NCBI RefSeq assembly: GCF_004217315.1
Contig: NZ_SGWR01000001.1
Coordinates: forward strand, 620,001-684,000
Reading direction: 5' to 3'
DNA: 64,000 nucleotides
Source of the DNA: Corticibacter populi
GTDB taxonomy: Bacteria; Pseudomonadota; Gammaproteobacteria; Burkholderiales; Burkholderiaceae_C
Made by a program: the position numbers and the translations under genes. Each line of letters starts with the position of its first letter. Positions within the stretch are counted from its first letter, which is position 1. Under the pieces are notes generated by a model, which made no database searches, was not told the origin of the DNA, and saw nothing but the letters and a program-made list of their open reading frames with translations. Shown here piece after piece: positions 8,030-15,560 of the stretch.

Positions 8030-8452
8030 TTAATAAAGTTCAGAGCGCGCAGATTCCATGGCCTGCGGGTCTGCATTCCAGGCATCCAGAAACGGAAACT
8101 CTTTCTGGCTCAGGCCAGGCAAACGGAAAGCATTGATGAGCGGTTGCCGCAACAGGTCAAGTACCGCATCGCGGTTGACGGCGACCATGGTTCGAGAATT
8201 CCTGTAGGGACGAACGGTGATGTAGCCAGCCATTGCCAGTTTTCCAATTGAACGCTGAATGCTTGTTTTAGCCACCGTCTTTCCAAGCTCATCAAAATGA
8301 AGATCACCCACTGTCGTTGCGCTTTCTTCCACGTCGCAGCGGTTCTTGATGAATATCCACAGTACTGCTGCGTCATTGAAATTGCGTAGGCGTAGCAACA
8401 GATGAATGAACAGGTCGTTGCCAGTTTGGTTTGCTGTTATCGATTCGCTCAA
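8030..8452 (-). CDS. Small winged-helix-like protein with TTG start
   Basis: A 140-residue protein whose frame opens at TTG 8452 with AGGAG seven bases upstream. Between the two lies an ATG in another frame that would give only Met-Asn-stop. Residues ~25-95 read like a winged-helix domain: a helix AAVLWIFIKNRCD, a second pair DLHFDELGKTVAKTSIQRSIGKLAMAG and a basic wing YITVRPYRNSRT. DNA binding is therefore likely. The gene starts directly downstream of the 36-bp repeat array and could be its binding protein, which is inference. No named family is recognised. Confidence 0.7.
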   Translation of the reverse strand: MSESITANQTGNDLFIHLLLRLRNFNDAAVLWIFIKNRCDVEESATTVGDLHFDELGKTVAKTSIQRSIGKLAMAGYITVRPYRNSRTMVAVNRDAVLDLLRQPLINAFRLPGLSQKEFPFLDAWNADPQAMESARSELY

Positions 8453-8464
8453 TTCATTTCTCCT

Positions 8465-8647
8465 TTATCGCATTGACCCATTCAGGGTTACTTGGTAAGC
8501 CTTACCGGTTGACCCGTTCCGGGTTACTTGGCAAGCCTTGCCAGTTGACCCGTTCCGGGTTACTTGGTATGCCATACCGGTTGACCCATTCCGGGTTACT
8601 TGGTATGCCATACCGGTTGTCCCACTCCGGGACACATGCCAAATCAT
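8465..8647 (-). CDS. Possible 60-residue repeat peptide spanning the 36-bp repeats
   Basis: ATG at 8647 overlaps the stop of the STY4528-type gene (ATGA) and has GGGAGG five bases upstream, so translation is plausible. Because 36 is divisible by three, the DNA repeats encode four copies of a 12-residue unit around QVTRNGSTG. The ORF ends just before the winged-helix gene at 8452. The pattern of substitutions follows the DNA palindromes and not the protein (Met/Lys and Tyr/Cys changes), so the peptide may be incidental, or it may act as a leader whose translation affects the downstream gene. Confidence 0.3.
   Translation of the reverse strand: MIWHVSRSGTTGMAYQVTRNGSTGMAYQVTRNGSTGKACQVTRNGSTGKAYQVTLNGSMR
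8473..8640. repeat. Four 36-bp direct repeats plus a degenerate fifth, iteron-like
   Basis: Full units occupy 8473-8508, 8509-8544, 8545-8580 and 8581-8616, with a decayed fifth at 8617-8640. There is no spacer between units. Each unit carries two short palindromes, one of the form ACCC-N5-GGGT and one GGTAWGCCWTACC. Differences between units occur in pairs that keep the palindromes: GGTAAGCCTTACC, GGCAAGCCTTGCC and GGTATGCCATACC. The fifth keeps the first palindrome as GTCCC...GGGAC. The array separates the STY4528-type replication gene from a winged-helix gene. An origin iteron array, a partition site, or a run of RNA hairpins would all fit. Confidence 0.85.
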
Positions 8648-10344
8648 TTCCGCCTCCCAAAGTGATTGCGCAGTTCCTTCAGCTTTGACAGGTACTCCGC
8701 TTTGACCGCGTCATCCCCGGCTTCCTCAGTCCGTGATTGATCCACCACCGAGGCATGGGCATTCGCTTGCTGCTGGCGATCCAGCAACTTGCGTTGCTTC
8801 TCACGCTGCGTGGCAACCTGCGCGGCCAGCGCGAGCACGGCACCCTTCTGCATGGCTCGCTGCAGTCCATGCAGCCATCCGGCCGGGTTGTGGATCGTCT
8901 TGCCTGTGAGCAGTTGTCCCTGCAGTTCGTCGAGCAATGCCTGGCGGATGTCCGGCGCTGCACGAACAAGCACATCGTTGATGGACGGCAGGCAGGCGGA
9001 TTCGATGCTTGGGGGATAGATCAGGTCTGCGGAAAGCGACGCAGCGTTGCACTGCGCTTGGCCCGGTCCGAAAGAATCTTCCAGACGACGACTACGACGA
9101 CCTTCGTCGCGCCCATGTGCGCGAGTCGTTGTCGTAGTATTTGTAATACCTATTTGTATATGGGATGGCGATTTGGGCAACTTCAGTTTGGCGTTTTGGG
9201 CAACTGAGTTTGGCGATTTGGGCACTTCCAGTTTGGCGTTTTGGGCAAGTTGCCCAGCTCCGATCTTGGATACGCCGCTTTGATCGCTATTGCCCATCCC
9301 GTTCGGCCCCAGGTCGACGTGTCGATTTCCGACATGTCTGCCGGCCGCACGCGCAACAAAGTCGAGCATCAGATCTCCCCGCAGGAATGCGGGCCGCACA
9401 GGTCTGACAATGGAAAGTGACGCCACAGGTTGAAGGTCGAGAGTCCGCTGCAGTGCAGGTGCCGTCTTCAGCGACTGGATGCGGCCTCCCGTCCGACTGT
9501 TCGAAGGGGGCAATCCTGAGGCCCCAGCGACGTCAATGGCATCATGTCTGCGACCGGCTTTCAGTGCGTTCCTGGCCTTCAATGGTTTGATGGTCTGGCC
9601 TTGAAGACACACCAGCATGGCTGGCAGGTTGATGACAACCTTGTCCCTGCCAGTCTCGCGGATCAATCCTGCTCGTTTGAGACGGTCGCGTGCATTGCGC
9701 TGCGTCTTCGGCGTCAGGCTCAAGTCGCGCATGATCGTGTCTTGGGACACATGCATGATCTCGGCATGTACTTGCCCCCCGATCGCGGCTGTCCGGTGTC
9801 TGGCCAGCAGATAGCTCAGGTAGAGGCCACTGGCCGGGCTCCCGGTCAGATCCGCCAACGGCTTGTAGTAACTGATGCAGTAGGTAAACCAGCTTTGGGT
9901 TGATTCCAGCGTTGGTGCCAGGCCTGTGGTGTATCCCAGCAGCTCGGCGAGACGGGACAGACGCACGCGGTAATGCATGCGGGCCGGCTGGCCCTGCAGC
10001 CGTTCCTCGAGGACCATCGCATCAACGAGCAAGGCACGCACTGTTTCGAGCTCGCGTCGCCCAAGTGCGGTGGCGTCTTCCCACTGCTTGCCGGTCATGA
10101 AGAACCAGCCCTGATCACGCGGCCGGTCACGCAGGCTCTTGCGCATCCAGTACAAGGACAGACCGAGAAAGATGGCTGCCTTGTAGCCAAAGCCCTGGGC
10201 CAGCGTGGGATGGAACGCAACATAGCCGCGCTCGTTGAGATGAGAGAAGATTTCGCCGACAGTGCTGGCTGGTGTCGGCGATGAGATCGCCGAACCGCCC
10301 GTTGGCTGACGGTCGTGAGGTGGAGTAATCGCTGGCAGTGCCAT
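8644..10344 (-). CDS. STY4528 family pathogenicity-island replication protein
   Basis: A 566-residue protein. Residues ~30-120 include GYKAAIFLGLSLYWMRKSL, GWFFMTGKQWEDA and the following winged-helix-like segment, matching what I know of the STY4528 family. A second helix-turn-helix-like region lies around GGQVHAEIMHVSQDTIMRDL. The C-terminal half is low in complexity and then ends with a helical Arg/Gln-rich segment. The ATG at 10344 has only a weak GGAA upstream; a later start is possible. It follows the 142-residue gene by 12 bases and is directly followed by the 36-bp repeat array. Initiation of element replication is inferred from family naming and context. Confidence 0.85.
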   Translation of the reverse strand: MALPAITPPHDRQPTGGSAISSPTPASTVGEIFSHLNERGYVAFHPTLAQGFGYKAAIFLGLSLYWMRKSLRDRPRDQGWFFMTGKQWEDATALGRRELETVRALLVDAMVLEERLQGQPARMHYRVRLSRLAELLGYTTGLAPTLESTQSWFTYCISYYKPLADLTGSPASGLYLSYLLARHRTAAIGGQVHAEIMHVSQDTIMRDLSLTPKTQRNARDRLKRAGLIRETGRDKVVINLPAMLVCLQGQTIKPLKARNALKAGRRHDAIDVAGASGLPPSNSRTGGRIQSLKTAPALQRTLDLQPVASLSIVRPVRPAFLRGDLMLDFVARAAGRHVGNRHVDLGPNGMGNSDQSGVSKIGAGQLAQNAKLEVPKSPNSVAQNAKLKLPKSPSHIQIGITNTTTTTRAHGRDEGRRSRRLEDSFGPGQAQCNAASLSADLIYPPSIESACLPSINDVLVRAAPDIRQALLDELQGQLLTGKTIHNPAGWLHGLQRAMQKGAVLALAAQVATQREKQRKLLDRQQQANAHASVVDQSRTEEAGDDAVKAEYLSKLKELRNHFGRRK

Positions 10345-10356
10345 CTCTGGATTCCG

Positions 10357-10785
10357 TCAGCGTTGCCCGCCCCGCATGGCCTCGGCCAATGGCCTGGCCT
10401 GGATTTGCAGCAATTCGAGGATGCGCTGTGTGTAGATGCGGTATCGGATCGACCGACCTGAGCGCTCCTCGATGGCAATGCCTTTGTCGGCAAGAATGCG
10501 ACGGCATGTCTGCTGCTGCGCTCGGGTGATTCCGGTAGCCAGCTCGCATTCCGCCGCAGTCATTTCGATCACGACCTCTGCCGACGTGGAATCCAGTGCC
10601 ACAGGGCGATTGAGGGCATGCGAGAGCCAGAGCGCAGCAAGCACGCTGCCGGTGATGTCCACGAAGGGCCGATGGATGGTGATCGGCACCTGGCCGAACC
10701 AATCCAGCAGCATGCTCTGCAGCACGTCATCTGGCGTAACGTCCGTGGCGAGCTCGAATGATGGTTTCAGGCCCGGCTGTGTCAT
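10357..10785 (-). CDS. Small winged-helix-like ICE protein
   Basis: A 142-residue protein starting MTQPGLKPSFELATDVTPDD. The second half resembles a winged helix: EMTAAECELATGITRAQQQT followed by CRRILADKGIAIEERSGRSI and RYRIY. The ATG overlaps the stop of the DUF2857 gene by four bases (ATGA) and has a strong AGGAGG four bases upstream. It lies between the DUF2857 gene and the STY4528-type replication gene, so it is part of the same operon and probably binds DNA. No named family is recognised. Confidence 0.75.
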   Translation of the reverse strand: MTQPGLKPSFELATDVTPDDVLQSMLLDWFGQVPITIHRPFVDITGSVLAALWLSHALNRPVALDSTSAEVVIEMTAAECELATGITRAQQQTCRRILADKGIAIEERSGRSIRYRIYTQRILELLQIQARPLAEAMRGGQR

Positions 10786-11351
10786 GCGACCTCCTGGTCT
10801 GCGTTGAATTCATTGACCGTTTGCCAGAGCGCCTCGATCGTGTAGTCGGGATGCTCCATGTGCAGGTGATAAAGCTGCTCGCGCAGTCCTGTGTGGGCCA
10901 GCGAGATGCGATGCCAGTCCTGGTGGATCTCATCGCGTTCGGATGTCTTGGGCAGCGAGGTCCGACCAGGGCCGCGGGAGGGCCCAATCAACATCTCTTG
11001 CATCGCTCGCACATCGGACTGCGAAACGGAGAACAACTGGTTGACCATCTGTCGGCTGGCTCCGTGCTTGACGAAATACTCGAGCTGCTGTTGGGTACGG
11101 CGCATCGAATCAAGTCTCAGAAGACACGTGCGTACCTCATCCATGTCGATAGCAAAGAGCAGCGATCGGGCAAGGAATGGCGCGATATCGCTCAGGTCTC
11201 GCGCTGGCCGGCGCCGCAGCAGATCAATGGATGCTGCGTCACAGCCGTTGCGGAGCAATTCATCAAGCCCACTTTTTGTTTCGATTTTCTGGATTATTTC
11301 CAGCAAAACCAAGGTGACTATTGCTTGTGATGAGACAGTGATCGAGAGCAT
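10782..11351 (-). CDS. DUF2857 family ICE protein
   Basis: A 189-residue protein starting MLSITVSSQAIVTLVLLEII. The C-terminal half has the DUF2857 pattern: FVKHGASRQMVNQLFSVSQS, then DVRAMQEMLIG and a Gly/Arg-rich GPSRGPGRTSLPK segment, which reads like a helix-turn-helix followed by a basic tail. The frame opens 29 codons earlier inside parB. I chose ATG 11351 because the family begins near there, but its ribosome binding site is weak. DUF2857 genes accompany parB and STY4528-type genes in this ICE class; the function is unknown. Confidence 0.8.
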   Translation of the reverse strand: MLSITVSSQAIVTLVLLEIIQKIETKSGLDELLRNGCDAASIDLLRRRPARDLSDIAPFLARSLLFAIDMDEVRTCLLRLDSMRRTQQQLEYFVKHGASRQMVNQLFSVSQSDVRAMQEMLIGPSRGPGRTSLPKTSERDEIHQDWHRISLAHTGLREQLYHLHMEHPDYTIEALWQTVNEFNADQEVA

Positions 11352-11361
11352 GGCCGGACTT

Positions 11362-13059
11362 TCAGGGCTCGACGTAGAACAGAGGCCGGTAGTCCACCTG
11401 AATGGGATTGCATGCACGCAGTGCAGCAAAAGCGGCAATCAAGTCATTGACGATGGGGCCCACCTGCTCATGCGCAAGGAGTTCCAAATGCTCCTGGCTG
11501 GAGGTCCATAAGCGGCCATCCGACACTTGTGCCCGCACACGGTCAGCGCACATTGCGGCCATCACGGCATCGCCGCCCTTCATGGCGTGCGTCCAGTTCG
11601 ATTCAGGATCAACAGGAATGCGTGCTGCCAGCGCTGCGCAGAACTGGCCTGACTCCATGGCCAGGAACACCCACAAATGCTGGCGAAGTGCGGGAATGGG
11701 CTCGATCAGTTCCTCGCCTTCGAGCCGATCCAGCGCTTGCGGAATCTCCACGTAGTAACCCAGCGGCAATTCGGCACAGCCCACGAGGAAATCGTGGATG
11801 GGAACCAACTCATTGAGCGCGGTGATTGCCACATGCACGCGCTCCATGGCTTTATCGATAGCCGATGCGGAAACACCACTGGATTCATCCGATGTGCTTG
11901 CCGAGGCTGTCTGCAGGTTCTGCGTTCCCGCCGACTTCGGCACCGGAGCGAGCATCGGACCAAGCTGCCGCTGCGGGCCCATGCCACCATTTTCAGAAGC
12001 TGGCGGTTGTGGGGCTGGCACCGACGACTTCGGGCTAGGCGGGCTAGGCTTTCTTGCCTGCAGCAAATCCTGCATGCTCAGTCGAGGGTTCTGAGCCAGC
12101 GCTTCAGCAAGAGCCGTCAGCCTGTCCTGGTCGAAACCCAGCGCCCGTGCAACCTCTGATTGGAGGTTGGCCAGCAGATCATCGACATCCAGTGCGACAG
12201 GCTGGCGTTCGGCAGGATCGAGGTCTGCGTTGACCAGTTCGGTGGCCTCTAGGTCCTCGCCATAGATCCTGAGCTGGTCCTGGATGGCTTTGCGAACGGC
12301 ATCTCCCTTGTCGAGTTTATTAGAGAGCTCCAGGTATGCAGCCAATGATGGCCTTATGACCATATTTAGCTCATCTGTCTTCAACCACGGCCCGATCGGT
12401 TCAAGATGCTCCACAGCGAACTCGAAGTTCTGGATCATCTTGATGCCATAGGACAGCCCCCGCTTCTTCAGCTCCTTGGCCAGTTCTCCAACCGAGACTG
12501 GTTTGCCATGCTCAGCCTCGTACTCCCTCTTGAAGGCAGCCACACCTTTGGCCTTCTCCCAAAACGAGATGTCTCCGCGGTTCTCGTTTTCGGACAGGTG
12601 GGCAGAGATCACTGCGGCCTCGCCCGGCCAGGTCTTGACCTTCACCATCAAGCGCGAAAACCGCATGTCGCCTTCGGCGAAGAGCTCCTTGGCGATCTGC
12701 AGCCGTGTGTTGCCGCCGCCGTAGGGGCTGTACGTCTTCACACCGGGCGGACGCGTCACAGAGATCATGTTGGTGATGCCATCCGCTCTGATGCTCGCCT
12801 TGATCTCGTTATAGCGAGGATTGGGCTTCGACCGAGGGTTGTACTTGTAGGGCTCAATGTCCTTGAGGTCGAGCCACATGATCGAATCATCGACATCCGC
12901 GTGGGCATCGAGGTCCTTGGTCGCGTTGCGTGCGTTCAGGCCGTCGAGCAGCGCATCTCGCGCGGCATTTTTGGCCTTGTCGTCCTTGCTCAAGGTTTGA
13001 TCTCCAAGATTGAGAGCTGCCGCACGTGCTGCGGCAGTCAGCGTTTCGGGTGTTCGCAT
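11362..13059 (-). CDS. parB: ParB family partition protein, PFGI-1 ICE class
   Basis: A 565-residue protein. Residues ~60-170 form the ParB N-terminal domain, with IEPYKYNPRSKPNPRYNEIK, SIRADGITNMISVTRPPG, a GGGNTRLQIAKEL nucleotide-binding-like motif and SENENRGDISFWEKAKGVA. A helix-turn-helix region with PVSVGELAKELKKRGLSYG follows near 190-215. The C-terminal ~200 residues after a Pro-rich linker are not recognised. The length and motifs match the long ParB of PFGI-1-class elements. It starts 12 bases after parA, so the two form a partition operon. Stabilisation of the excised element is the expected role; the parS site was not identified. Confidence 0.9.
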   Translation of the reverse strand: MRTPETLTAAARAAALNLGDQTLSKDDKAKNAARDALLDGLNARNATKDLDAHADVDDSIMWLDLKDIEPYKYNPRSKPNPRYNEIKASIRADGITNMISVTRPPGVKTYSPYGGGNTRLQIAKELFAEGDMRFSRLMVKVKTWPGEAAVISAHLSENENRGDISFWEKAKGVAAFKREYEAEHGKPVSVGELAKELKKRGLSYGIKMIQNFEFAVEHLEPIGPWLKTDELNMVIRPSLAAYLELSNKLDKGDAVRKAIQDQLRIYGEDLEATELVNADLDPAERQPVALDVDDLLANLQSEVARALGFDQDRLTALAEALAQNPRLSMQDLLQARKPSPPSPKSSVPAPQPPASENGGMGPQRQLGPMLAPVPKSAGTQNLQTASASTSDESSGVSASAIDKAMERVHVAITALNELVPIHDFLVGCAELPLGYYVEIPQALDRLEGEELIEPIPALRQHLWVFLAMESGQFCAALAARIPVDPESNWTHAMKGGDAVMAAMCADRVRAQVSDGRLWTSSQEHLELLAHEQVGPIVNDLIAAFAALRACNPIQVDYRPLFYVEP

Positions 13060-13071
13060 GGCCGCATCCCC

Positions 13072-13971
13072 TTAATCCTTCTGCGCTTGGGCAGCGTCAA
13101 CCGCACCAGGCACATGGCTATGGTTGCGATGATTGGGGGCATAGCGGCCATCGAGTGATGGCAATAGCTCCCACATCAGGCGATGCATGACATCGCCACA
13201 ACGATGTGGATCGATCCAGTGCACCGGCACGCGAGCTGTTGCCGCTTTTCGGAATGCCACTGCCGAAGGCACCTCTGTCTCCATGAGGTAGACATGGCCC
13301 GCCATGTTGGGCATCTGGTCGCGGATCAGACCGGTCATCAGCCGGCTGTCATTGGTGTTTTCGAACCTGTTGAGCAGGGCCTTGACGGGTGGGACATGCA
13401 GACCGAGGTTGGCCGCAGACTGGATGCGTTCGAGGAGGCGGTTTGTACCGGCCAAGAATTCGCGGGCGGAAATGATGTCCGGACTGGCCGGAGCAACGAC
13501 GGTGTCGGATGCGACGACTGCGGCATCTTGCAGGTGCCCTACAGCGCCCTGTGTGTCGATGATGACGATGTCGTAGCTGCTGGCCATCAGCGACTTGATG
13601 GCCATGCGAATGCGGACGATGTAGTCCGGGTGCTGGAACATCCAGTCTTGCAGGCGTCCATCGGTCGTGTCCGACATGACGATGTCGATGTGGCCCGTTG
13701 TCTCGATGCGGGCTGCACTGCCGCTGAAGCCAGCCGGAGGCAGCTGCACGGTGGAAATGCAGTCCTCCTCGAGGTAGCCGCGAGTGATCATGTCGGTCAA
13801 CCCACGGGGCGCGACATGGTCGATGACGAAGAACTTGGAGAGGGATGGTTGGACGTCTGCGTCGATGAGAAGGACGCGCAGACCGATGTCCCGAAACAAG
13901 CCCGCAAGATGGGCTGCGATGGTGGTTTTTCCGACCCCACCTTTGGTCGCTACGACTGAGAGAGTGAACAC
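13072..13971 (-). CDS. parA: ParA family partition ATPase
   Basis: A 299-residue ParA-type ATPase. The deviant Walker A KGGVGKTT lies at residues 10-17, the LLIDADVQPSLS switch I/A' region near 40 and the IIDTQGAVG Walker B-like motif near 125. The frame opens at GTG 13992, but an AAGGAG site six bases before GTG 13971 gives a protein starting MFTLSVVATKGGVGKTT, the normal ParA beginning, so I chose that start. It leads the partition operon with parB. An inverted repeat, GAATG...CATTC at 13984-14001, overlaps the leader and could be an autoregulatory operator. Confidence 0.92.
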   Translation of the reverse strand: MFTLSVVATKGGVGKTTIAAHLAGLFRDIGLRVLLIDADVQPSLSKFFVIDHVAPRGLTDMITRGYLEEDCISTVQLPPAGFSGSAARIETTGHIDIVMSDTTDGRLQDWMFQHPDYIVRIRMAIKSLMASSYDIVIIDTQGAVGHLQDAAVVASDTVVAPASPDIISAREFLAGTNRLLERIQSAANLGLHVPPVKALLNRFENTNDSRLMTGLIRDQMPNMAGHVYLMETEVPSAVAFRKAATARVPVHWIDPHRCGDVMHRLMWELLPSLDGRYAPNHRNHSHVPGAVDAAQAQKD

Positions 13972-14086
13972 GCTGGACTCCTTTGAATGCACTCATACAT
14001 TCAACGGCGTAGCAGTCTCAACTCATTGATTTCAAAGGATTACCAAGCTGTCGTTAAATATACATCGTATCTAGTAAATGAGGCTT

Positions 14087-14109
14087 TCAAAAAGCGGGGG
14101 ATCCCCGCT
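14087..14109 (-). terminator. Rho-independent terminator between the 14.2-kb gene and parA
   Basis: A 7-bp perfect stem (AGCGGGG at 14093-14099 with CCCCGCT at 14103-14109) is followed on the minus strand by TTTTTG. It lies about 45 bases after the stop at 14155. It implies that the 240-residue gene is transcribed alone and parA has its own promoter in 13975-14085, an AT-rich stretch. Confidence 0.75.
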
Positions 14110-14154
14110 GGTTCGGTCTCAACTACCTTGCCCAATGTCTACGTCCAGCAAAGC

Positions 14155-14877
14155 TTATATATCCTCATGCTGGCCAGGCCTCGCCGCAGCTGCGGGCGGC
14201 TTCGCCGGTGCCGTTCTGGCCGTCACCATCGCCTCCTCGAACACCGGTGCGTCCAGCAGGTCTGCCGCATCCTCGGCGCTGACCCGGTTGGCCTTGCGGG
14301 TTGCAACAGGTTCAGCCGGCTGACGTTCCGCTGCTCCATGCTTGCCCGAACCAGAAACTGCTGCAGGCTTGGGCTTGTTGAAGGCCGGCTCGCGCACGGC
14401 GGCGGCCTTGTTGAAACTCGGCTCCTTCACGGAAGGTTTGGAAACTGGCGCATGCTCGCGCTTCTTGCCCGAACCTGATTCAGCCTTCTGTGTGCTGGTC
14501 TGTGTGGTGACTTCGGCATGACCTTGTTCGGTGTTCAGGACACCATCGTCAGCCGTTGCTGCAGCGCCTGCAGGATCTGGCTCTTCCTGGACGGATGCCC
14601 CATCCTTGGATTCCTTGACCTCGATGTAGCCCTGCATCGGCTCCGGGTAATGCTCGGGATCTGCGAACACTTTTGCAAGAGGAAACTTGAGCATCGAGAG
14701 CGAATGCGTGTAAGCGCCCTGCTCCTGGCCGTCTGCGGCCTGGCCATGCACGGCGACATGCCAGATGGCCTGGCCCGAGTGCGGGTTGCGCTCGATGAGG
14801 CCATAGTCCTGCCAGGTGTCGAACAGCCGATCGTTCTTGGTCTCACCCGGCACGGTCTGATTAGGTAGCTTGGCCAA
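14155..14877 (-). CDS. Hypothetical low-complexity protein at the ICE module end
   Basis: A 240-residue protein. The N-terminal ~90 residues look folded (DRLFDTWQDYGLIERNPHSG, then QAIWHVAVHG). The rest is Ala/Pro/Lys/Glu-rich with two related FNK units (EPSFNKAAAV and EPAFNKPKPA). The only start in frame is TTG 14877, since an in-frame TAG lies 16 codons upstream, and the ribosome binding site is weak. It is the first gene of the minus-strand module, next to parA, and is followed by a terminator. No family is recognised; the basic disordered tail could contact DNA, which is speculative. Confidence 0.6.
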   Translation of the reverse strand: MAKLPNQTVPGETKNDRLFDTWQDYGLIERNPHSGQAIWHVAVHGQAADGQEQGAYTHSLSMLKFPLAKVFADPEHYPEPMQGYIEVKESKDGASVQEEPDPAGAAATADDGVLNTEQGHAEVTTQTSTQKAESGSGKKREHAPVSKPSVKEPSFNKAAAVREPAFNKPKPAAVSGSGKHGAAERQPAEPVATRKANRVSAEDAADLLDAPVFEEAMVTARTAPAKPPAAAARPGQHEDI

Positions 14878-15035
14878 CTGCTCATCGCCCCAACACGAGG
14901 CGCAATCGAGCGAAGGGTTCTACGTGACCTCCATTGGCTTTTCTTCAAACCATGCAGAGTGAGTGGTACGACAGGTCAATGAAGCAGCCTCCAGCCAACA
15001 GCCGGCCGTTTGATTTCAATCTTGCTTAATCTGTT

Positions 15036-15055
15036 TGTTATGTTATAACATATCA
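15036..15055 (+). promoter_or_regulatory. Zur-like operator upstream of zur
   Basis: A perfect 14-bp palindrome TATGTTATAACATA (15039-15052) sits in a longer TG...CA-bounded imperfect palindrome, 48 bases before the zur start codon. It matches the ATGTTATAACAT core of proteobacterial Zur boxes. The AT-rich centre probably overlaps the -10 region. Repression of the whole zinc island by zinc-loaded Zur is inferred. Confidence 0.75.
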
Positions 15056-15102
15056 ATGCAAACTTGTTCCAATGGTGTTGTCGCACTTTCCAGGAGATTG
15101 CC

Positions 15103-15507
15103 ATGCAACTAACAGCCAATCAACAGCGCGTGCTAGACACGCTTGAGCGAGCCGGTGGGCCACTTAGCGCCTATGCCTTACTCGACCGCCTGCGCGAACA
15201 AGGCTTCAGTGCACCGACACAGGTGTACCGGGCGCTGGAGCGTCTGGCCGGGCAGGGTTTGGTGCATCGGCTGGAAACCCTGAACGCATACGTCACCTGT
15301 ACCCACCCCAATGAATGTCGGCACGGCATGACCGCGTTCGCCATCTGCGACAACTGTGGACACATCGACGAGTTCGTGGACATTGACCTTGGCCGATGTC
15401 TGGGCCACTGGATGAAAAACAACGCCTTCTCCATGCGCGACAGCACGATCGAGCTGCGCGGGCGTTGCGCCAACTGCGCCAGTCAGCCGCAAGCCGCAGC
15501 GAGCTGA
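15103..15507 (+). CDS. zur: Zinc uptake regulator, Fur family
   Basis: A 134-residue Fur-family repressor starting MQLTANQQRVLDTLERAGGP. The winged helix spans residues 1-80, with the recognition segment SAPTQVYRALERLAGQGLVH. The dimerisation domain has CDNCGHIDEF and a C-terminal CANC pair, the structural zinc-site cysteines, and several His residues. An AGGAG site lies six bases before the ATG. The upstream palindrome is Zur-like and the following operon is full of zinc-saving genes, which points to Zur over Fur. When zinc is scarce it would release the island. Zur is expected to act as a dimer on DNA in the cytoplasm. Confidence 0.92.
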   Translation: MQLTANQQRVLDTLERAGGPLSAYALLDRLREQGFSAPTQVYRALERLAGQGLVHRLETLNAYVTCTHPNECRHGMTAFAICDNCGHIDEFVDIDLGRCLGHWMKNNAFSMRDSTIELRGRCANCASQPQAAAS

Positions 15508-15560
15508 ACGCAGGCACCGATTCCTTTCCCTGATTCCTGATTCTTTCTTTTCCTACCACG

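Noticed and set aside
8473..8640. CRISPR array
   Set aside because: The 36-bp units are contiguous with no unique spacers, and there are no cas genes in the window.
14878..15035. ICE attachment site or tRNA gene at the module boundary
   Set aside because: No tRNA-like sequence and no matching direct repeat was found, so the element boundary cannot be placed.
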